From the NCBI RefSeq assembly GCF_003672135.1, contig NC_039514.1:12141787-12205786 (forward strand): a stretch of DNA of 64,000 bases, in the 5' to 3' direction. The position numbers and the translations under genes are program-made. Under the pieces are notes generated by a model. It saw nothing but the letters and a program-made list of their open reading frames with translations, did no database searches and had not been told where the DNA came from. Source of the DNA: Ooceraea biroi. Taxonomy: Eukaryota; Arthropoda; Insecta; Hymenoptera; Formicidae. Positions 47,729 through 60,046 of this stretch are shown piece by piece. Numbering within the stretch: position 1 is the first letter of the stretch; the number at the start of each line of letters is the position of its first letter.

Positions 47729-47910
47729 TGTAAGATCTGGAAAGATAGTCGAGACTGACAGGTCGTATAGAGGATCGGAATGAAAACAAGTCGATCACAA
47801 CAGTAGGAGTATTGGCCGTACAGCCTAAGATCTAGGCGTGTGAACCAGGGATCCCGGAGAATTCGAGTTCAAATCTAAGGCAGTCTCCTAGTTATTTTTC
47901 GCCTCTTACA
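47729..47910 (+). repeat. LTR 1 (182 bp)
   Basis: TGTAAG...CTTACA. Preceded by the host ATGG duplication. Contains tRNA-like sequence at 47803-47891 and a T5 run at 47895-47899. Confidence 0.88.
47803..47899 (+). promoter_or_regulatory. tRNA-like, possible Pol III unit inside LTR 1
   Basis: TAGGAG near 47804 can pair with CTCCTA near 47885, like an acceptor stem. TGGCCGTACAGCCTAAG resembles a D-arm/A-box region, and GTTCAAATC at 47867-47875 fits the B-box consensus GWTCRANNC. TTTTT at 47895-47899 could terminate Pol III. The A-box and T-stem are poor matches, so it is a tRNA-like relic or promoter rather than a working tRNA. The same unit recurs in the other three LTRs. Confidence 0.4.
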
Positions 47911-47912
47911 AT

Positions 47913-47925
47913 TCAGAAGTGGGAT
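47913..47925 (-). promoter_or_regulatory. Candidate primer-binding site (leucine tRNA)
   Basis: TCAGAAGTGGGAT starts two bases after LTR 1. It is the complement of ATCCCACTTCTGA, which I recall as the sequence just inside the 3' end of animal leucine tRNAs. It does not extend to the CCA end, so priming would use an internal or trimmed tRNA. Repeated after LTRs 2 and 3. Confidence 0.5.
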
Positions 47926-48159
47926 AAAATCCGCTACCCCTCAAAGACAGTTGAGATTCATCCGCTACCCCTCGGAGAGGAGGGAGTTGAGAAGCAGCTG
48001 GCCGGTAGTGAAGCCTGAACATGGAGGTCGGGACGGACTCAGAGGAGTGAACCAACATGGAGATTGGGAAGGACTCAGAGGAGTGAACCAACATGGAGGT
48101 TGGGAGGGACTCAAGTGGAGTGAACCGACGATTTGGAGACATTCGGGGACGAATGTAAT

Positions 48160-48175
48160 GTCAGGCTGGCCGAGC
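48160..48175 (+). other. Leucine-tRNA 5'-end-like sequence next to LTR 2
   Basis: GTCAGGCTGGCCGAGC abuts the LTR and differs at one or two bases from the 5' end of animal leucine tRNA as I remember it (GTCAGGATGGCCGAGT). It includes an A-box-like TGGCCGAGC. It recurs at 48644-48659 and 49201-49216. Confidence 0.45.
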
Positions 48176-48357
48176 TGTAAGATCTGGAAAGATAGTCGAG
48201 ACTGACAGGTCGTATAGAGGATCGGAATGAAAACAAGTTGACCACAACAGTAGGAGTATTGGCCGTACAGCCTAAGATCTAGGCGTGTGAACCTGGGATC
48301 CCGGAGAGTTCGAGTTCAAATCTAAGGCAGTCTCCTAGTTATTTTTCGCCTCTTACA
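48176..48357 (+). repeat. LTR 2 (182 bp)
   Basis: Shared between internal regions 1 and 2. Differs from LTR 1 at a handful of positions (for example GTTGACCAC for GTCGATCAC, and GAACCTGG for GAACCAGG). Confidence 0.88.
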
Positions 48358-48659
48358 ATTCAGAAGTGGGATAAAATCCGCTACCCCTCAAAGACAGTTG
48401 AGATTCATCCGCTACCCCTCGGAGAGGAGGGAGTTGAGAAGCAGCTGGCCGGTAGTGAAGCCTGAACATGGAGGTCGGGACGGACTCAGAGGAGTGAACC
48501 AACATGGAGATTGGGAAAGACTCAGAGGAGTGAACCAACATGGAGGTTGGGAAGGACTTCAAAGAGTGAACCAAAAATGGAGGTTGAGAGGGACTCAAGT
48601 AGAGTGAACCGACGATTTGGAAACATTCGGGGACGAATGTAATGTCAGGCTGGCCGAGC
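48358..48659 (+). repeat. TRIM internal region 2 (302 bp)
   Basis: 37 bp longer than region 1, equal to one extra subunit. About four subunits. The last ones are diverged (GAACCAAAAATGGAGG). Confidence 0.8.
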
Positions 48660-48841
48660 TGTAAGATCTGGAAAGATAGTCGAGACTGACAGGTCGTATA
48701 GAGGATCGGAATGAAAACAAGTCGATCACAACAGTAGGAGTATTGGCCGTACAGCCTAAGACCTAGGCGTGTGAACCAGGGATCCCGGAGAATTCGAGTT
48801 CAAATCTAAGGCAGTCTCCTAGTTATTTTTCGCCTCTTACA
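48660..48841 (+). repeat. LTR 3 (182 bp)
   Basis: Same TGTAAG and CTTACA ends as the others. Carries GACCTAGG instead of GATCTAGG. Confidence 0.88.
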
Positions 48842-49216
48842 ATTCAGAAGTGGGATAAAATCCGCTACCCCTCGAAGACAGTTGAGATTCATCCGCTACC
48901 CCTCGGAGAGGAGGGAGTTGAGAAGCAGCTGGCCGGTAGTGAAGCCTGAACATGGAGGTCGGGACGGACTCAGAGGAGTGAACCAACATGGAGATTGGGA
49001 AGGACTCAGAGGAGTGAACCAACATGGAGATTGGGAAGGACTCAGAGGAGTGAACCAACATGGAGGTTGGGAGGGTCTCAGAAGAGTGAACCAAAAATGG
49101 ATGTTGGAAGGGACTCAGAAGAGTGAACCAAAAATTGAGGTTGAGAGGGACTCAAGTGGAGTGAACCGACGATTTGGAGACATTCGGGGACGAATGTAAT
49201 GTCAGGCTGGCCGAGC
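48842..49216 (+). repeat. TRIM internal region 3 (375 bp)
   Basis: 73 bp longer than region 2, equal to two extra subunits. About six subunits, including a recent exact duplication of the one reading AACATGGAGATTGGGAAGG. Confidence 0.8.
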
Positions 49217-49398
49217 TGTAAGATCTGGAAAGATAGTCGAGACTGACAGGTCGTATAGAGGATCGGAATGAAAACATGTTGATCACAACAGTAGGAGTAT
49301 TGGCCGTACAGCCTAAGACCTAGGCGTGTGAACCAGGGATCCCGGAGAGTTCGAGTTCAAATCTAAGGCAGTCTCCTAGTTATTTTTCGCCTCTTACA
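49217..49398 (+). repeat. LTR 4 (182 bp)
   Basis: Ends the array and is followed directly by the host ATGG duplication at 49399-49402. Confidence 0.88.
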
Positions 49399-50600
49399 AT
49401 GGTATCCCCTGTGACCAGTGTTCATATCAGCTGATTACTAATCTGGATTACTCATAGGTTCCAGTACATAGCACGCATGTTCTGTAAAGACCGAATTGTA
49501 CGTTTCTTTTGTTCTTTTGCGAATAATCCGGAATGCTGTCAGCAATTGCCAACGCGATTTTGTCTCGCTTCGATATGGCATATTCGTTTGTCAGTGAGCA
49601 GGCTTTGGATAAAGAGAAGAGATTTTCCGACGGTTTATTACCCCATTGTCTACCATGGCGGAACGATTTAACGTGGCGATACGCGCTTATCATACTAGCT
49701 ACCGACTTCGTGATGTTAAAATTACCACTGGATCTCGCGCGCTAAACAACCGACCGATCGATCGACAGGCCAAAAGACACATCTTACGCAACTCCGTCGC
49801 GGCTACAAAACCGGACTTCGCAGTAATAATCAAAGTGCACACCTGAGGTACGTATGATCAACGTCACTACCGGCCATCGGCGATTTATCGCGCTATCCCT
49901 CTGGATTCGCCTCCTCTCGATCTCGGCTCATCCTCTTCCGAAGCGCGGCGAAGTTCCTCCGGCATCGCAAAAGGAGATCGTCGAGCGCAAGTGAGCGAGC
50001 GAGTGGCGCGACCGCAGCCGCGCGGCGGTTATTATAAAACAAAAGACGATGGTCGATGCCGATAATAAAGGAGGCATGAAGGGGGGAGGGAATAACGCGC
50101 GCCGATGCGTTGCCGTGGGAGCGAGAAGGAGCGGCTGCCGACGGGTGCGCGGCAGAATCGCGCGAAAAGGACGCGCGAGAGGAAGAAAAAAAGAAAGAGA
50201 AAGAGAGAGAGTGTGGCGATGTCCGCGTGGAAGGCAGCGGGCGCGAAGGATGTGGTTCCACGCACCGCGATCGACTTAATTCGCGCGCTCTGCCCGACTC
50301 TTTTTCCGTCCAGCGGTCGTCCTGCCTCTCCCTCCCTCCCTCCCCCCTTACCCCCTCGAATCTTCTCGACCGATGCGACGTCGTCCTCCTTCAGCGTTGC
50401 CCGCGATTCCCCCGGGCTCTCCCCGGGTACCTTCGTGGCTTTCTTATTTAGTACCCCCTTTACGCGCGCGCGTTGCCTCTTTCCCTCTTTCCCTCCTCCT
50501 CTGCCGTCCTGCTCCTCCATCACGATGCTGGCAGCCCGCTTACCGCCAATCATCATTTTCAATTCTCCGTGGTGCAGCGGCTCCGCCACCACCTTCTCTT

Positions 50601-50621
50601 TCTCTCTCTCTCTCTCTCTCT
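50601..50621 (+). repeat. (TC)10 microsatellite
   Basis: Perfect TC run within a pyrimidine-rich tract. Confidence 0.9.
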
Positions 50622-53600
50622 TTTTTCTCTGTCCGGGCCTCTCGACCTGTCCCTCCGCGTCTGCCTATCCGTCGTTTCTCTTTTATTTGAGGAGATGCGT
50701 GGCTCCGTAAAAAAACTCGAGAATATTATTTCCGAGACCGGGGGAACGACTGCTGGCGGTTCCGGTCCGTGATGCTGCCGCTGAGTCTGGTCGTTAGCGC
50801 GTCGCGATTTGATGCGCGGACGACTGCCTCTTCGGTAAACGAACGTGTAAGATCAGCTTCGCTTCGTGAAGAACGTCAGAGAGAGCCACGCTTAGGATGC
50901 GAGGGCTTCGCCGCGGAGTGAAAAGGGCGAGAGCGAAGTGATAAGGTACCGGATGCGTGCGATGTGTGAACGAAGAAGCAGCGCCGCTATAATCGAATTT
51001 CCACCGGTAGGATTTGCCTGCTTGGAGATCCGTGCAAATTGCCATTGTTGTGCAGACGCGTCTGCTACGCCTTGAAACGTCTGGGTATAATTGACATGTA
51101 GATTTATGCGTTGATTCCCTGAAACTAAAAAATAATTTTTATGCATTATCTTTTTTCATGTTATTTTTTATATATTGTACTTTCCTCTTCTTTGAAATTA
51201 TTATAATAATTGATTTAACAAGATTATCTTATTCCTCTATCATGTAAATCTCATGATAATTAGAACACGAGCTTGATAAAAACTTGTATAATCATTGTAT
51301 AATGATGAATATGTTTACATCTACGACGTATAATTAACAATTTTGTATAGAATTATGATAAAATGCCGACTTATTCTTTCTCTTGCGAAACCTTGCTGGT
51401 AAGGCTGAACAGATATCGGTATCGCTCAAGGTGGTATGATTTGCGTTCTCGTAACTTCTTCTCGCGTGACATCATTTCGTCCGCAATGACAAAGAACGGT
51501 GATTCCTGTTCATTAGTATTCAACGTCTTTCGTTTAATGGTATCGTCGTATCAGTCGTTTCGATATTACCGCTTCCTCCTTCACGTTATACGCCTTCTCC
51601 TGCCTGCCGGACGGGAATTCCAATTTCTACTTACGTGCATTTTAACGATCCGCGCTGTGCAGGATTGTCGTGCTACATAAGGAGATTCCGTCAACTTAAG
51701 TGGAAACAAACGAACGTGTGTACGTACATGCATGCGAAATAGGAGGAGCCTGTTTGACAGAGGTGGAATCCGTGGGACGTTTTAAGAGTATCTTCACCAG
51801 GACACAGATCCGCCTTCCCTTGTGTCGTTGCGCTTTCGCGAGAAGAACGAATCTCATTGTATCGCCATGGTTGCGCCGTTTTTCACGGACCTTCGCAAAA
51901 GTTGCGAGTATCACTCTGCGAGCGACAACAGCGATTGCAAATACCTGATATAGAAGGCTAGCAAAATTTCAAGATTAGTGTCATTTTTGTCATTCATATC
52001 GTTATTGAGATTCGAAGAATCTTAAGTTCACGTGAGTTTCACTTTTCGCGAAAAGGAGGAGGAAGTATCTATTCGTTTATGTTACTGCACTATGTAATTA
52101 TACTTCGTCTTATTACACATTTGTTTGCTTATGCAGTATAAACCGTTTTGTATAAATACTGCAGAATACCTATATTTCGAGGCAGAGATTCGTTGGTGCC
52201 TTAGAAATGTCTTGCTCGAATCTATCTAGAACACGAATCAGGGATCCGTTTGGTTTAACCGAGTATGATCGTGACACAGGTCCTTCTGTCGCTAAATACT
52301 TCTGGCAGTATCGATCGGCATGTGCGCAAATTGCACACGAAAATGCCGTGCGGTATCTCCTGATGGCATCCTCGGGGGATGGTTTCAGATCGCGATAGAT
52401 CGCCCGTACCCGGCGACGTCATCGATACGACGGCGAATGTTCTAAGAGAGTGTCTCTCCATGAGAACAGCTCGCGTTCTGTCGCGCACGTTGATTTCCCT
52501 GTACGATTGGACTCCTGCGCTCGGTTCACGCTGCGTGTGGAGACACATGGAGGAAACAACCCACCATTGGTGGATGCACGGTGGCGATGGTGTCGGACAC
52601 CCGCTCTTTCTCTTTCTCTTTCGGTGCTGCTTCCCTCGCAACGTCCCTTTCCCCGCCTGGTGCCTCCTTCCCTGCCTTTCTCTCTTTCTCTCTGTGTTCT
52701 TTCAGTACGGATTGTTCAAGAGTAAGGTGCCTCGACCGTTGCGGACTGGTCGCTCGGACGGTTCGATGCTTGGACGGCCAGTTGGTTGAACGACCTAGCC
52801 CGGATCCGCCGGCCGCATCCATACCGATCGCCTCTTTCTGTCTCCTTCCTCGCCTTTCTGACCGGGCCCATGCCCATAAATACTGCCGCGCGTATATACA
52901 GCCGTCTCTTTTCGATACATTTTAACGCCCAGGCTCGTAATTCCAGCCGAGCGCATGCGGGGCGCCCACCTTTTACACCCGCGAACGTTGACGGCCGGCT
53001 TGCGAATCGCGTCGCGGTTATCTCCGCCAGTGGGCTAATCTTGGGGTTATAAATCGGGACAACTACTTGAAAAAAGTTTTTAATCGCGTCAATATCACGT
53101 GATCGTACAAGTCGAGAAAGAATAGCGTTAGAATAATACGCGTGTAACTTATAATAATACGATTATGCACAATAAATAATGCTATTGTGAGTAATAGAAA
53201 TAAACTTATAGTGTCTAAGAACCGATCGGTACAAACTATACAAATAAACATATACCGGCATATTATTTTTCTAATACATGCATTAAATAGATGTTATGCA
53301 ATACATAGTACGTTCACATCTCATATATCTCTTATAAGCTGTAACTCATAACTATGTAATAATACCGTTTCTGCAATGTTCATGAAATATTCATCGATCT
53401 GTCACGTCGTAACGCCCATTTCCTATTTTAATCGATTTTCGTACAAAAAACTTGATTATCATAAGCCTTCGATTGGCACGTGCACATTATCGACGGAAGG
53501 ATAATGCGACTGTAACGCACGACGGGCCGCGTACTCATCCGACGACAATGATATTCCATAATTGTGCTCACGCGGCGTGAAAACCGATTTAATTCGATAA

Positions 53601-56301
53601 GAATATTCAAGTGCAGCGATGAAAAGGCACCGTCGTCGTTGCCTCGGACCGTACATGAAAATAACGGAACTAACGATCGAGTGAGAGCTCCGCGGTGGAA
53701 GAGGAGGGCAGAAAGAGTGCCATTAATGGCCGTAGCCTCGAAGAAAAGGTTTCATAGAAACTATTGTACGATCGTCATACCGAGTCACCCTTGCCAACTC
53801 GTGCGGGTCTTTGTCTCTGGATCGCCGCGCACTCCATAACGCTAAACGCTCCGGCGAGACGGGCGGGCCATTCGAGAGCGAAGGGCACGCGACGTGCGAC
53901 AGCGCTGACAATGCACCATCAAAACATTATTCTTTTTTTTAATTTCCCTTGCACCGCTGCACTCGCATTGCGAACAGCGTTGTCGCGCGACAGGTACTCG
54001 CTTTCGTCGTCGATGGCCGACCTGGTTCTCCGTGACGCTCATCGAACGCGTCTCCCGCGAGGTGTTTCGAGAGGAAACAGATCGCAAAGGTGAACAATAA
54101 TTAATGGAGTGTGAGGGTTCCTGATAATTCTGTGCGAAAATTGTTCGTTGAGTATCGCTGCAAAGATGATCGTCTCGAGGCACGCCGGGAGACGCAGAAA
54201 CGTTGGAGGAGCGCGACGGATATTTCGGGAAAATAAACACGCAGCGACGGAGCGGACGTAAATTAATTTTGCCACGTGATTCGGTCTGTCTTTTGTCGTG
54301 CGGATGAATGCGGGAGGAGAAGGGAGAATCGTTCGAGTTATAAGTACAATGGTAATTGCGACATCACATTTCCGTTGCACATGTCCGCGTGTTCGGACGG
54401 GATACGCGTCGCGCATCTGTCGCAATAGAAATAACAATAATTGCAGTTAATTTTTCCGCGCGCTATTGTGCGGAACAAGCAGCACGATCTACGCCAATAA
54501 CCGCAGCTTTGGTATACGGCGGTTTCTGCGTTAAAGCATAAAAGACCCGTGTGAACAATATAATAGTACGAAGGATACAGTGTCTACTGTTTTATTATTA
54601 TGTCATGCAACGATATTCCACGTTTCATAAAATTAATTTACGGAATTAGTCTAAAAAATGCGAAATTGACAGATTAATCTTTCTCTCGTCTATATCCGTT
54701 CTCCGTTCGTGCTGTTTGCGTTTGCCTGCCATTCATTCAGTTTATCTTTGTAACTGTTGTTAGAATTGCGTCTGGTAATTTTCTAGATCACGAATTGTGC
54801 TATATTGTCATTGATGTACGAAGTTACGAACCAGCAGCTGCAACGAGCCAAATTACTCTGCTTTATAATAGACAATAACGATCGCGATCGGGCCATCTCG
54901 CTTCATCGATGTCTCTCTTAGTTGCTTTGAGATCAGGGACGGACTTAAATATACCTCGCGATAAAATATATTTCATAAATTTAAATTTCAAGCTGAAATT
55001 GTCGGAATGTATGATTTTGAGAGAAACTCTGAAACGCATACAGATATTGATTGTCTCTGATTCCAATAGAATTAACTAACATTTATCATGATCATTTCTC
55101 GTGATTTCTCATCGTAAAATGTCGCGACGATTTATCGTGTTTCTCAAATCACTGTTTCTTGCGGAAATGGAACGCCCGTGTTCTCTTGTTCAATGTGCGA
55201 ATAGAACGATACAGAATTAGCACAAAGCTGGCCGTTCGCGAAGCATTGCAAAACTGAGATTAGTATATCGCACCTGTCGCAGTGGCGAGAGAAGAAGCTT
55301 GCGGAGAAGAATAAAGCAACCCTCGTCTCCGGTGTTATTCTCTATTACTTCGCAGTTCGTCTAACGTTGATGCTGATGTTTCGTGCAAGGTATCGAGTAC
55401 CTGATGCCGCTTGTCACTCTTTCGTAAGTCGTTATTGTACGTAGTAATCACGCGCAACATATGCATTTCTCTTGGGCAAAGTTCCAAATTGCCGGCGAAT
55501 ATCGCGAAATAAGATCATTAAATCATTCAGGCGCAACTACGTAGAAACTACATAATATAAGCTATAATATATACAGCGTAACATTTCTCAGGTGCATTCC
55601 ATGCATTCCAATATCAATGTGCATATGCTCGATCTCGGCTCAGGGCTGGTTCGTCGAAAATAAACGAAATTAAATTGCTTCGTGATGATACGAATTCTCA
55701 TCGAGGTAATCGAAGATGATTTCACGGCGAGATGATTTGCGCATCGAAATTTTATTAAAATCGTCACGTTCGAATCCACCCTCGTGCGGGAACCGGTTCG
55801 CTGGAATCGTCGCTGTTAGGCCCGCCCGATGGGCCCGATCTCGCAGTGCAATTATTAATCGCGATGGCACCGATCCTCATCAACCTCGTCAACTACCCAC
55901 TACGTTCCTGACGTAATTTCGTCACCGGCTCTCTCTTCTCTCTCTTTCACTCTTGCGTCCGTCGCGGGAGACCGACATCTCCGCCGCGCCGCTCTCCTCT
56001 CCCCCGTCTCTTGGTATCTCTTTCGCCGTCCTCACCCCTCGATGCCCCTCGCGCGCTTTGCTCTCGCTGATTGTATAATTGGGAGGCAGCAACGAGCTAC
56101 GTGCGTCACTCCGATGATTTAGCCTCCCCCTCGGCGTCGCCTCGCCCTCGGCCAACGGGCCCTCGGTCAATCACGTCGTAATTACTTTTAATGCTGGACG
56201 ACTCGACTGACACAATATCTAACCCGTCGACGGCTCGTCCCTCTCGTTCCTCTCTTTCTCTCTCCTTCGATGTCTGTCTCTCTCTTTCTTCTTTCCTCTC
56301 T

Positions 56302-56322
56302 TCTCTCTCTCTCTCTCTCTCT
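56302..56322 (+). repeat. (TC)10 microsatellite
   Basis: Perfect TC run inside a pyrimidine-rich tract spanning about 56238-56355. Confidence 0.9.
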
Positions 56323-58710
56323 TTCGCGCCTGTTCTCTTTATCTTTCTCTTCTTCTTCCCTGCTGCCCAACCTTGTGCTAGTCGCTCTTCCTTTTTTATT
56401 CCTGTCTCTTTCGCGCTGCGGCCTAACTGCCCGCTCGCAGTTCGTACTTCGCACGATCGGATTAATTGGTAATAGAGAGCGCGACGAGGACCAAGCCGGG
56501 CAAATATCGCGATTAATATTGATAGGGCCACTTTGCTGGCTGTCACGACCAAACGAGCGAGCACAACACGCTCGCCGTTGCCGGCGATGCCACAGATAGG
56601 TGCCAATCCGTTGGTTTTGTAGAAAAAATCATCTCGTGTTTGCCCGGCTCATTCGGCCAAGTCTAATCGTTTCTAACTGCCTAATGGCTTTCACACCATA
56701 CCTTTCGTAGAATTTCTACAGTTTGTTGGACGTAAAACGTTCCGTGGATCGCTTGAGTGCGACACAAGCCATGATACCCGTAACGAATCATATTTCACGT
56801 AGCAATATCGTTGTCAAAAATATACACGAAGATAAAATATCGCAAGTCGAATACGAAAAGACGTGATCGTTACGTGGATCCGAGAATCAACTTTGAGAAG
56901 TAATTGTCCGTTCTCGAATGTTCCGTACAATTCGAGCCACTGTCATTTGCATAATCGCCATTTCGACTGCTGCGTGGCTTGTGATTGCGGGCGGGCTCAT
57001 CGACGAAGTTGACAAAATTATGAGATCGAGCTTACGAATGTCCGGGGCCAAATAGGTCGCGGCGGGCCACGACTAGCGTGACTGCGAATCTTCCATAAAT
57101 TCCGGTCGAATCGACGTCACGTTGATGCTTTGTTCGAAGATCCTTATTAGAAATGCTAATTTGTCGCAAGTGACTTCGACTCGCTCGACAGCGGTGGAGC
57201 GTGATCGCGATCGCTCATGCCCGGCACAGAGAGATCCGCGCGAGTCGCGAGCCGAATTTCGCGGTTCCTCGTTAAGCACGGTAAAAAGAAGTAATAGGAA
57301 TAGGAACGATAAGGGTAGCAGAGGGTAGAGCGGCGAGGATGGAGACACCGTCGTCGCGCGATTCGAAGCGCGCGGATAAGATCAAGGCGAATCGTCGTTT
57401 CCGTCTTCGTCGTCGTTGTCGTCAATGTCGTCATCGTGGTCGTCGGTACTGAAAAAGCGAGCGACTCGTCGTCGATGTCTCATCGCGTTTATTGGGATTA
57501 TAAAGCGTGCAGAGGAAGGAGGGCAGGAAGGAGAGATTTGTTTGAATTATTCAAATTAGATACGAAATTGAATGCGTGCTCCGCTCGTGTGCAGGTAATG
57601 ACGGCACTTGCATATAAATGGTAATTATTGTCATTATTCTGCCCCGGTCGTCGTGTCCTCTCCTCTCTCTCCCGTCTTCCCCCCGCCCCGCCCTTCCACT
57701 CTCCCCTCGCTCGCACTCGCTCTGTCGCTTCCGCGTACGATTGTTCGGTCTCTCTCTTTCTTTCTCTCTGCCTGTGCGCCGCCGTGCCCGCCGTAATGCC
57801 GTGTGTTCCCATACACTAGTTGAGATAATTATCAAAATTGTTTTATTGTTGCTATAATTAGGGGGGACATGCCATGCGGCGCTGCCTTCCCCCTCTCCGC
57901 CGTCGTACGTTCTGGACAGGCGAATATGCGCGGTTCTTCGCCTCTCCGTTTCCCCGCGCGCCGTCTCATCCCCCGTCGTCTTCCGTCTCTCTCCCCAGAA
58001 CCTTCCGTTCCCCTGCCGTGGTCCTCGTATCTACCCTCTTATCCCTCTTTCCGCGCGAACTACAATACGGTCAGCTGACGTTTCGCCTTCTCGAATCGCT
58101 TCCGAGAAAATCGGCCTCGCGCCGGCACCGCAATTACTCGGACCCGCAATGTTGCAATCACGCGAGTTAGTCGCGAGTTCGTGGCACGGGCTCGGCCGCT
58201 TCCGTGTGAATTTTATTCGAGGCCTCGTCGCTCTTTTGCATCGCGTTCTCGCATAGGTATACCGGGGTGCCGCTAGTAATACCGCACACAAGACGCAAGA
58301 GTCCGGTCAATCTATCATTTTCGCAGTCAACCTCGGTCGACTGAAATTACTGTACAATAATTTTTAGTACATTTTTAGTACTATAAAAAACAATATAAAA
58401 ATTTCATTGTTTTGACCAATAATAATATTCTCATGTAAGTATCGATATGGATATAATTCCACGTTCAATGTGAAAGTTCTGATTGTTATAACTATGAGAT
58501 AGCTGATACACACCTTGAAGCTCTTTATTGTTATATAGCACTATTACGAATAAAAGACGGAAAGAAAGTAGAGATTGCATTGTCACCAATTTTCTTTCTT
58601 TTTCATTTATCTCTCTCACACTCTTGCTCGACCATGTCTCTCAGTTTTCTCTCACTCGTTGCTCTTCGGTGGAAGCACAAGATTATAATAAAGCCAATAA
58701 TTAAGCCGTG

Positions 58711-58749
<39 letters not shown>
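58711..58749 (+). repeat. Compound (AT)6(GT)13 microsatellite
   Basis: Twelve bases of AT followed by 27 bases of GT, uninterrupted. Confidence 0.95.
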
Positions 58750-58750
<1 letters not shown>

Positions 58751-60015
58751 TAAGAAAGAAAAGCAACATCTCTCTTACTCATTGTCCTCTCCGGGATGAA
58801 AGAAACTATAGAAGATAGAGAATACGAGAAGTCCTTGTCGCGAGCTCCGTTAGGGAAACAATAATCGGTAAGGATCACACAATGCCGGAATTATTAGCTT
58901 TCTAGCGAATTAAAACCATCGTATCTTCTCTCTCTCTTCTGATACTAAAATCTTGGTTTCGCTTTCCGTTTCTTTTCCAATACTATTCTTCGCTCCGAAT
59001 GACTTCTTGAGCTTTATTTTATTACGTGCACACAATACTGCATAATGCGGTAAGATAAAAATAATTTTTCAAAACAACAAGTTACCAAGGAAAATAATAT
59101 GTACGATTTTCTGGAAGGAGAAATTAGCAGCAAGTTTACCGGTTTGCAGTCGAGAGAAAGTGCACGATGCATTGAACAACTGACAGCTATGATTTCTATA
59201 TGCCGCGCGATCTACTTTAGGACTCGTTCAAGTTGCTCTTGTCGCGCTTGTGATTATTTCGAACGGACGTGCGGAGTGGTACAGCACAAGCGGCCGACTC
59301 GATCTTGTAAGCTCCTTACGGATAAGCTACATTGGAGCGCAATTATATTTGATTAAAAATCACAGAAACCAGAGCCGATAATTAACGAGTCAATTCCATG
59401 AAAAAATGCAGCATATATTAAGATGTTATCACACTCTCGATAACTTTATTCACCTCTTCGGTGATTACGGTTCTGCTAGAATGCCGCTCCGCATTCTAGA
59501 TCTGTCAATCCAATCGCCTGATACTCGATTTTCCAGACTTGATCTCCGAATCGATTTCTTTCCCGCTTTCGTCGACCATCGGATCATGGCACGATTCCAC
59601 GGTGTGCGAAGAGGTCGAGAGGAGAATCGAAGAAATGGAAGAGCGAGAAAGAGAGAGTGTCGCATACGCGCGACCGATGGGTAGAAGTCGAAGAAAAACC
59701 GGAGGTCATCGGAGGCGTTGACGCGTTAAAACGTCCCTTCTCCACAGCCTCGCCTTCCGCTCTCGCTCTCGCACCCGCGGCATCCCGCGTTGATGGGAGT
59801 AAGACGAGAGGAAACCAGTCGCGCGCGTTCACGGGGCGAGAATGCGAAAGATGAAGAGGAGGACGCGACACAAAAACCGATCGCCCGCACGAGGAAAAGG
59901 AAGGAAAGGAGATGGAATGACAGGTTCTCAGCACCGCTACGGAGGGAGTCGGCTGCGACGAGAGGAAGAGCAATAGGTACGGGAGACGTGTTCGAGAGTG
60001 GAGGAACGCACGCTA

Positions 60016-60022
<7 letters not shown>

Positions 60023-60046
<24 letters not shown>
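60023..60046 (+). repeat. (AG)12 microsatellite
   Basis: Perfect AG run in a purine-rich region. Confidence 0.95.

Larger units (their letters stand above)
47911..48175 (+). repeat. TRIM internal region 1 (265 bp)
   Basis: Opens with the primer-site candidate. It contains ATCCGCTACCCCTC twice and about three copies of a 36-bp subunit (core GGAGTGAACCAACATGGAG) from about 48016, and ends GTCAGGCTGGCCGAGC. Both strands are open through the subunits because 36 is a multiple of 3, but nothing suggests a protein. Confidence 0.8.
47729..49398 (+). mobile_element. Tandem TRIM-like LTR retroelement: 4 LTRs, 3 internal regions
   Basis: The array reads LTR, internal, LTR, internal, LTR, internal, LTR. 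All four LTRs are exactly 182 bp, begin TGTAAG and end CTTACA, the TG...CA ends with short inverted repeats typical of LTR retroelements. The whole array is flanked by a single ATGG duplication (47725-47728 and 49399-49402), and no duplication separates the units. Each internal region (265, 302 and 375 bp) has no gag, protease or polymerase, so the element is non-autonomous, like the TRIMs described from ants. A primer-site candidate follows the LTR. No clear polypurine tract sits before the downstream LTRs. LTRs 1 and 4 differ at only about four positions, so the array is young. Confidence 0.85.

Noticed and set aside
48016..49168. 36-bp repeats resembling a CRISPR array
   Set aside because: The repeats are contiguous with no unique spacers, sit inside an LTR element, and the DNA is eukaryotic.
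47951..49199. Repetitive open frames (12-residue period) in the tandem array
   Set aside because: The period follows from the 36-bp DNA subunit, both strands are open, and the frames end at variable points. They sit inside a non-coding retroelement.
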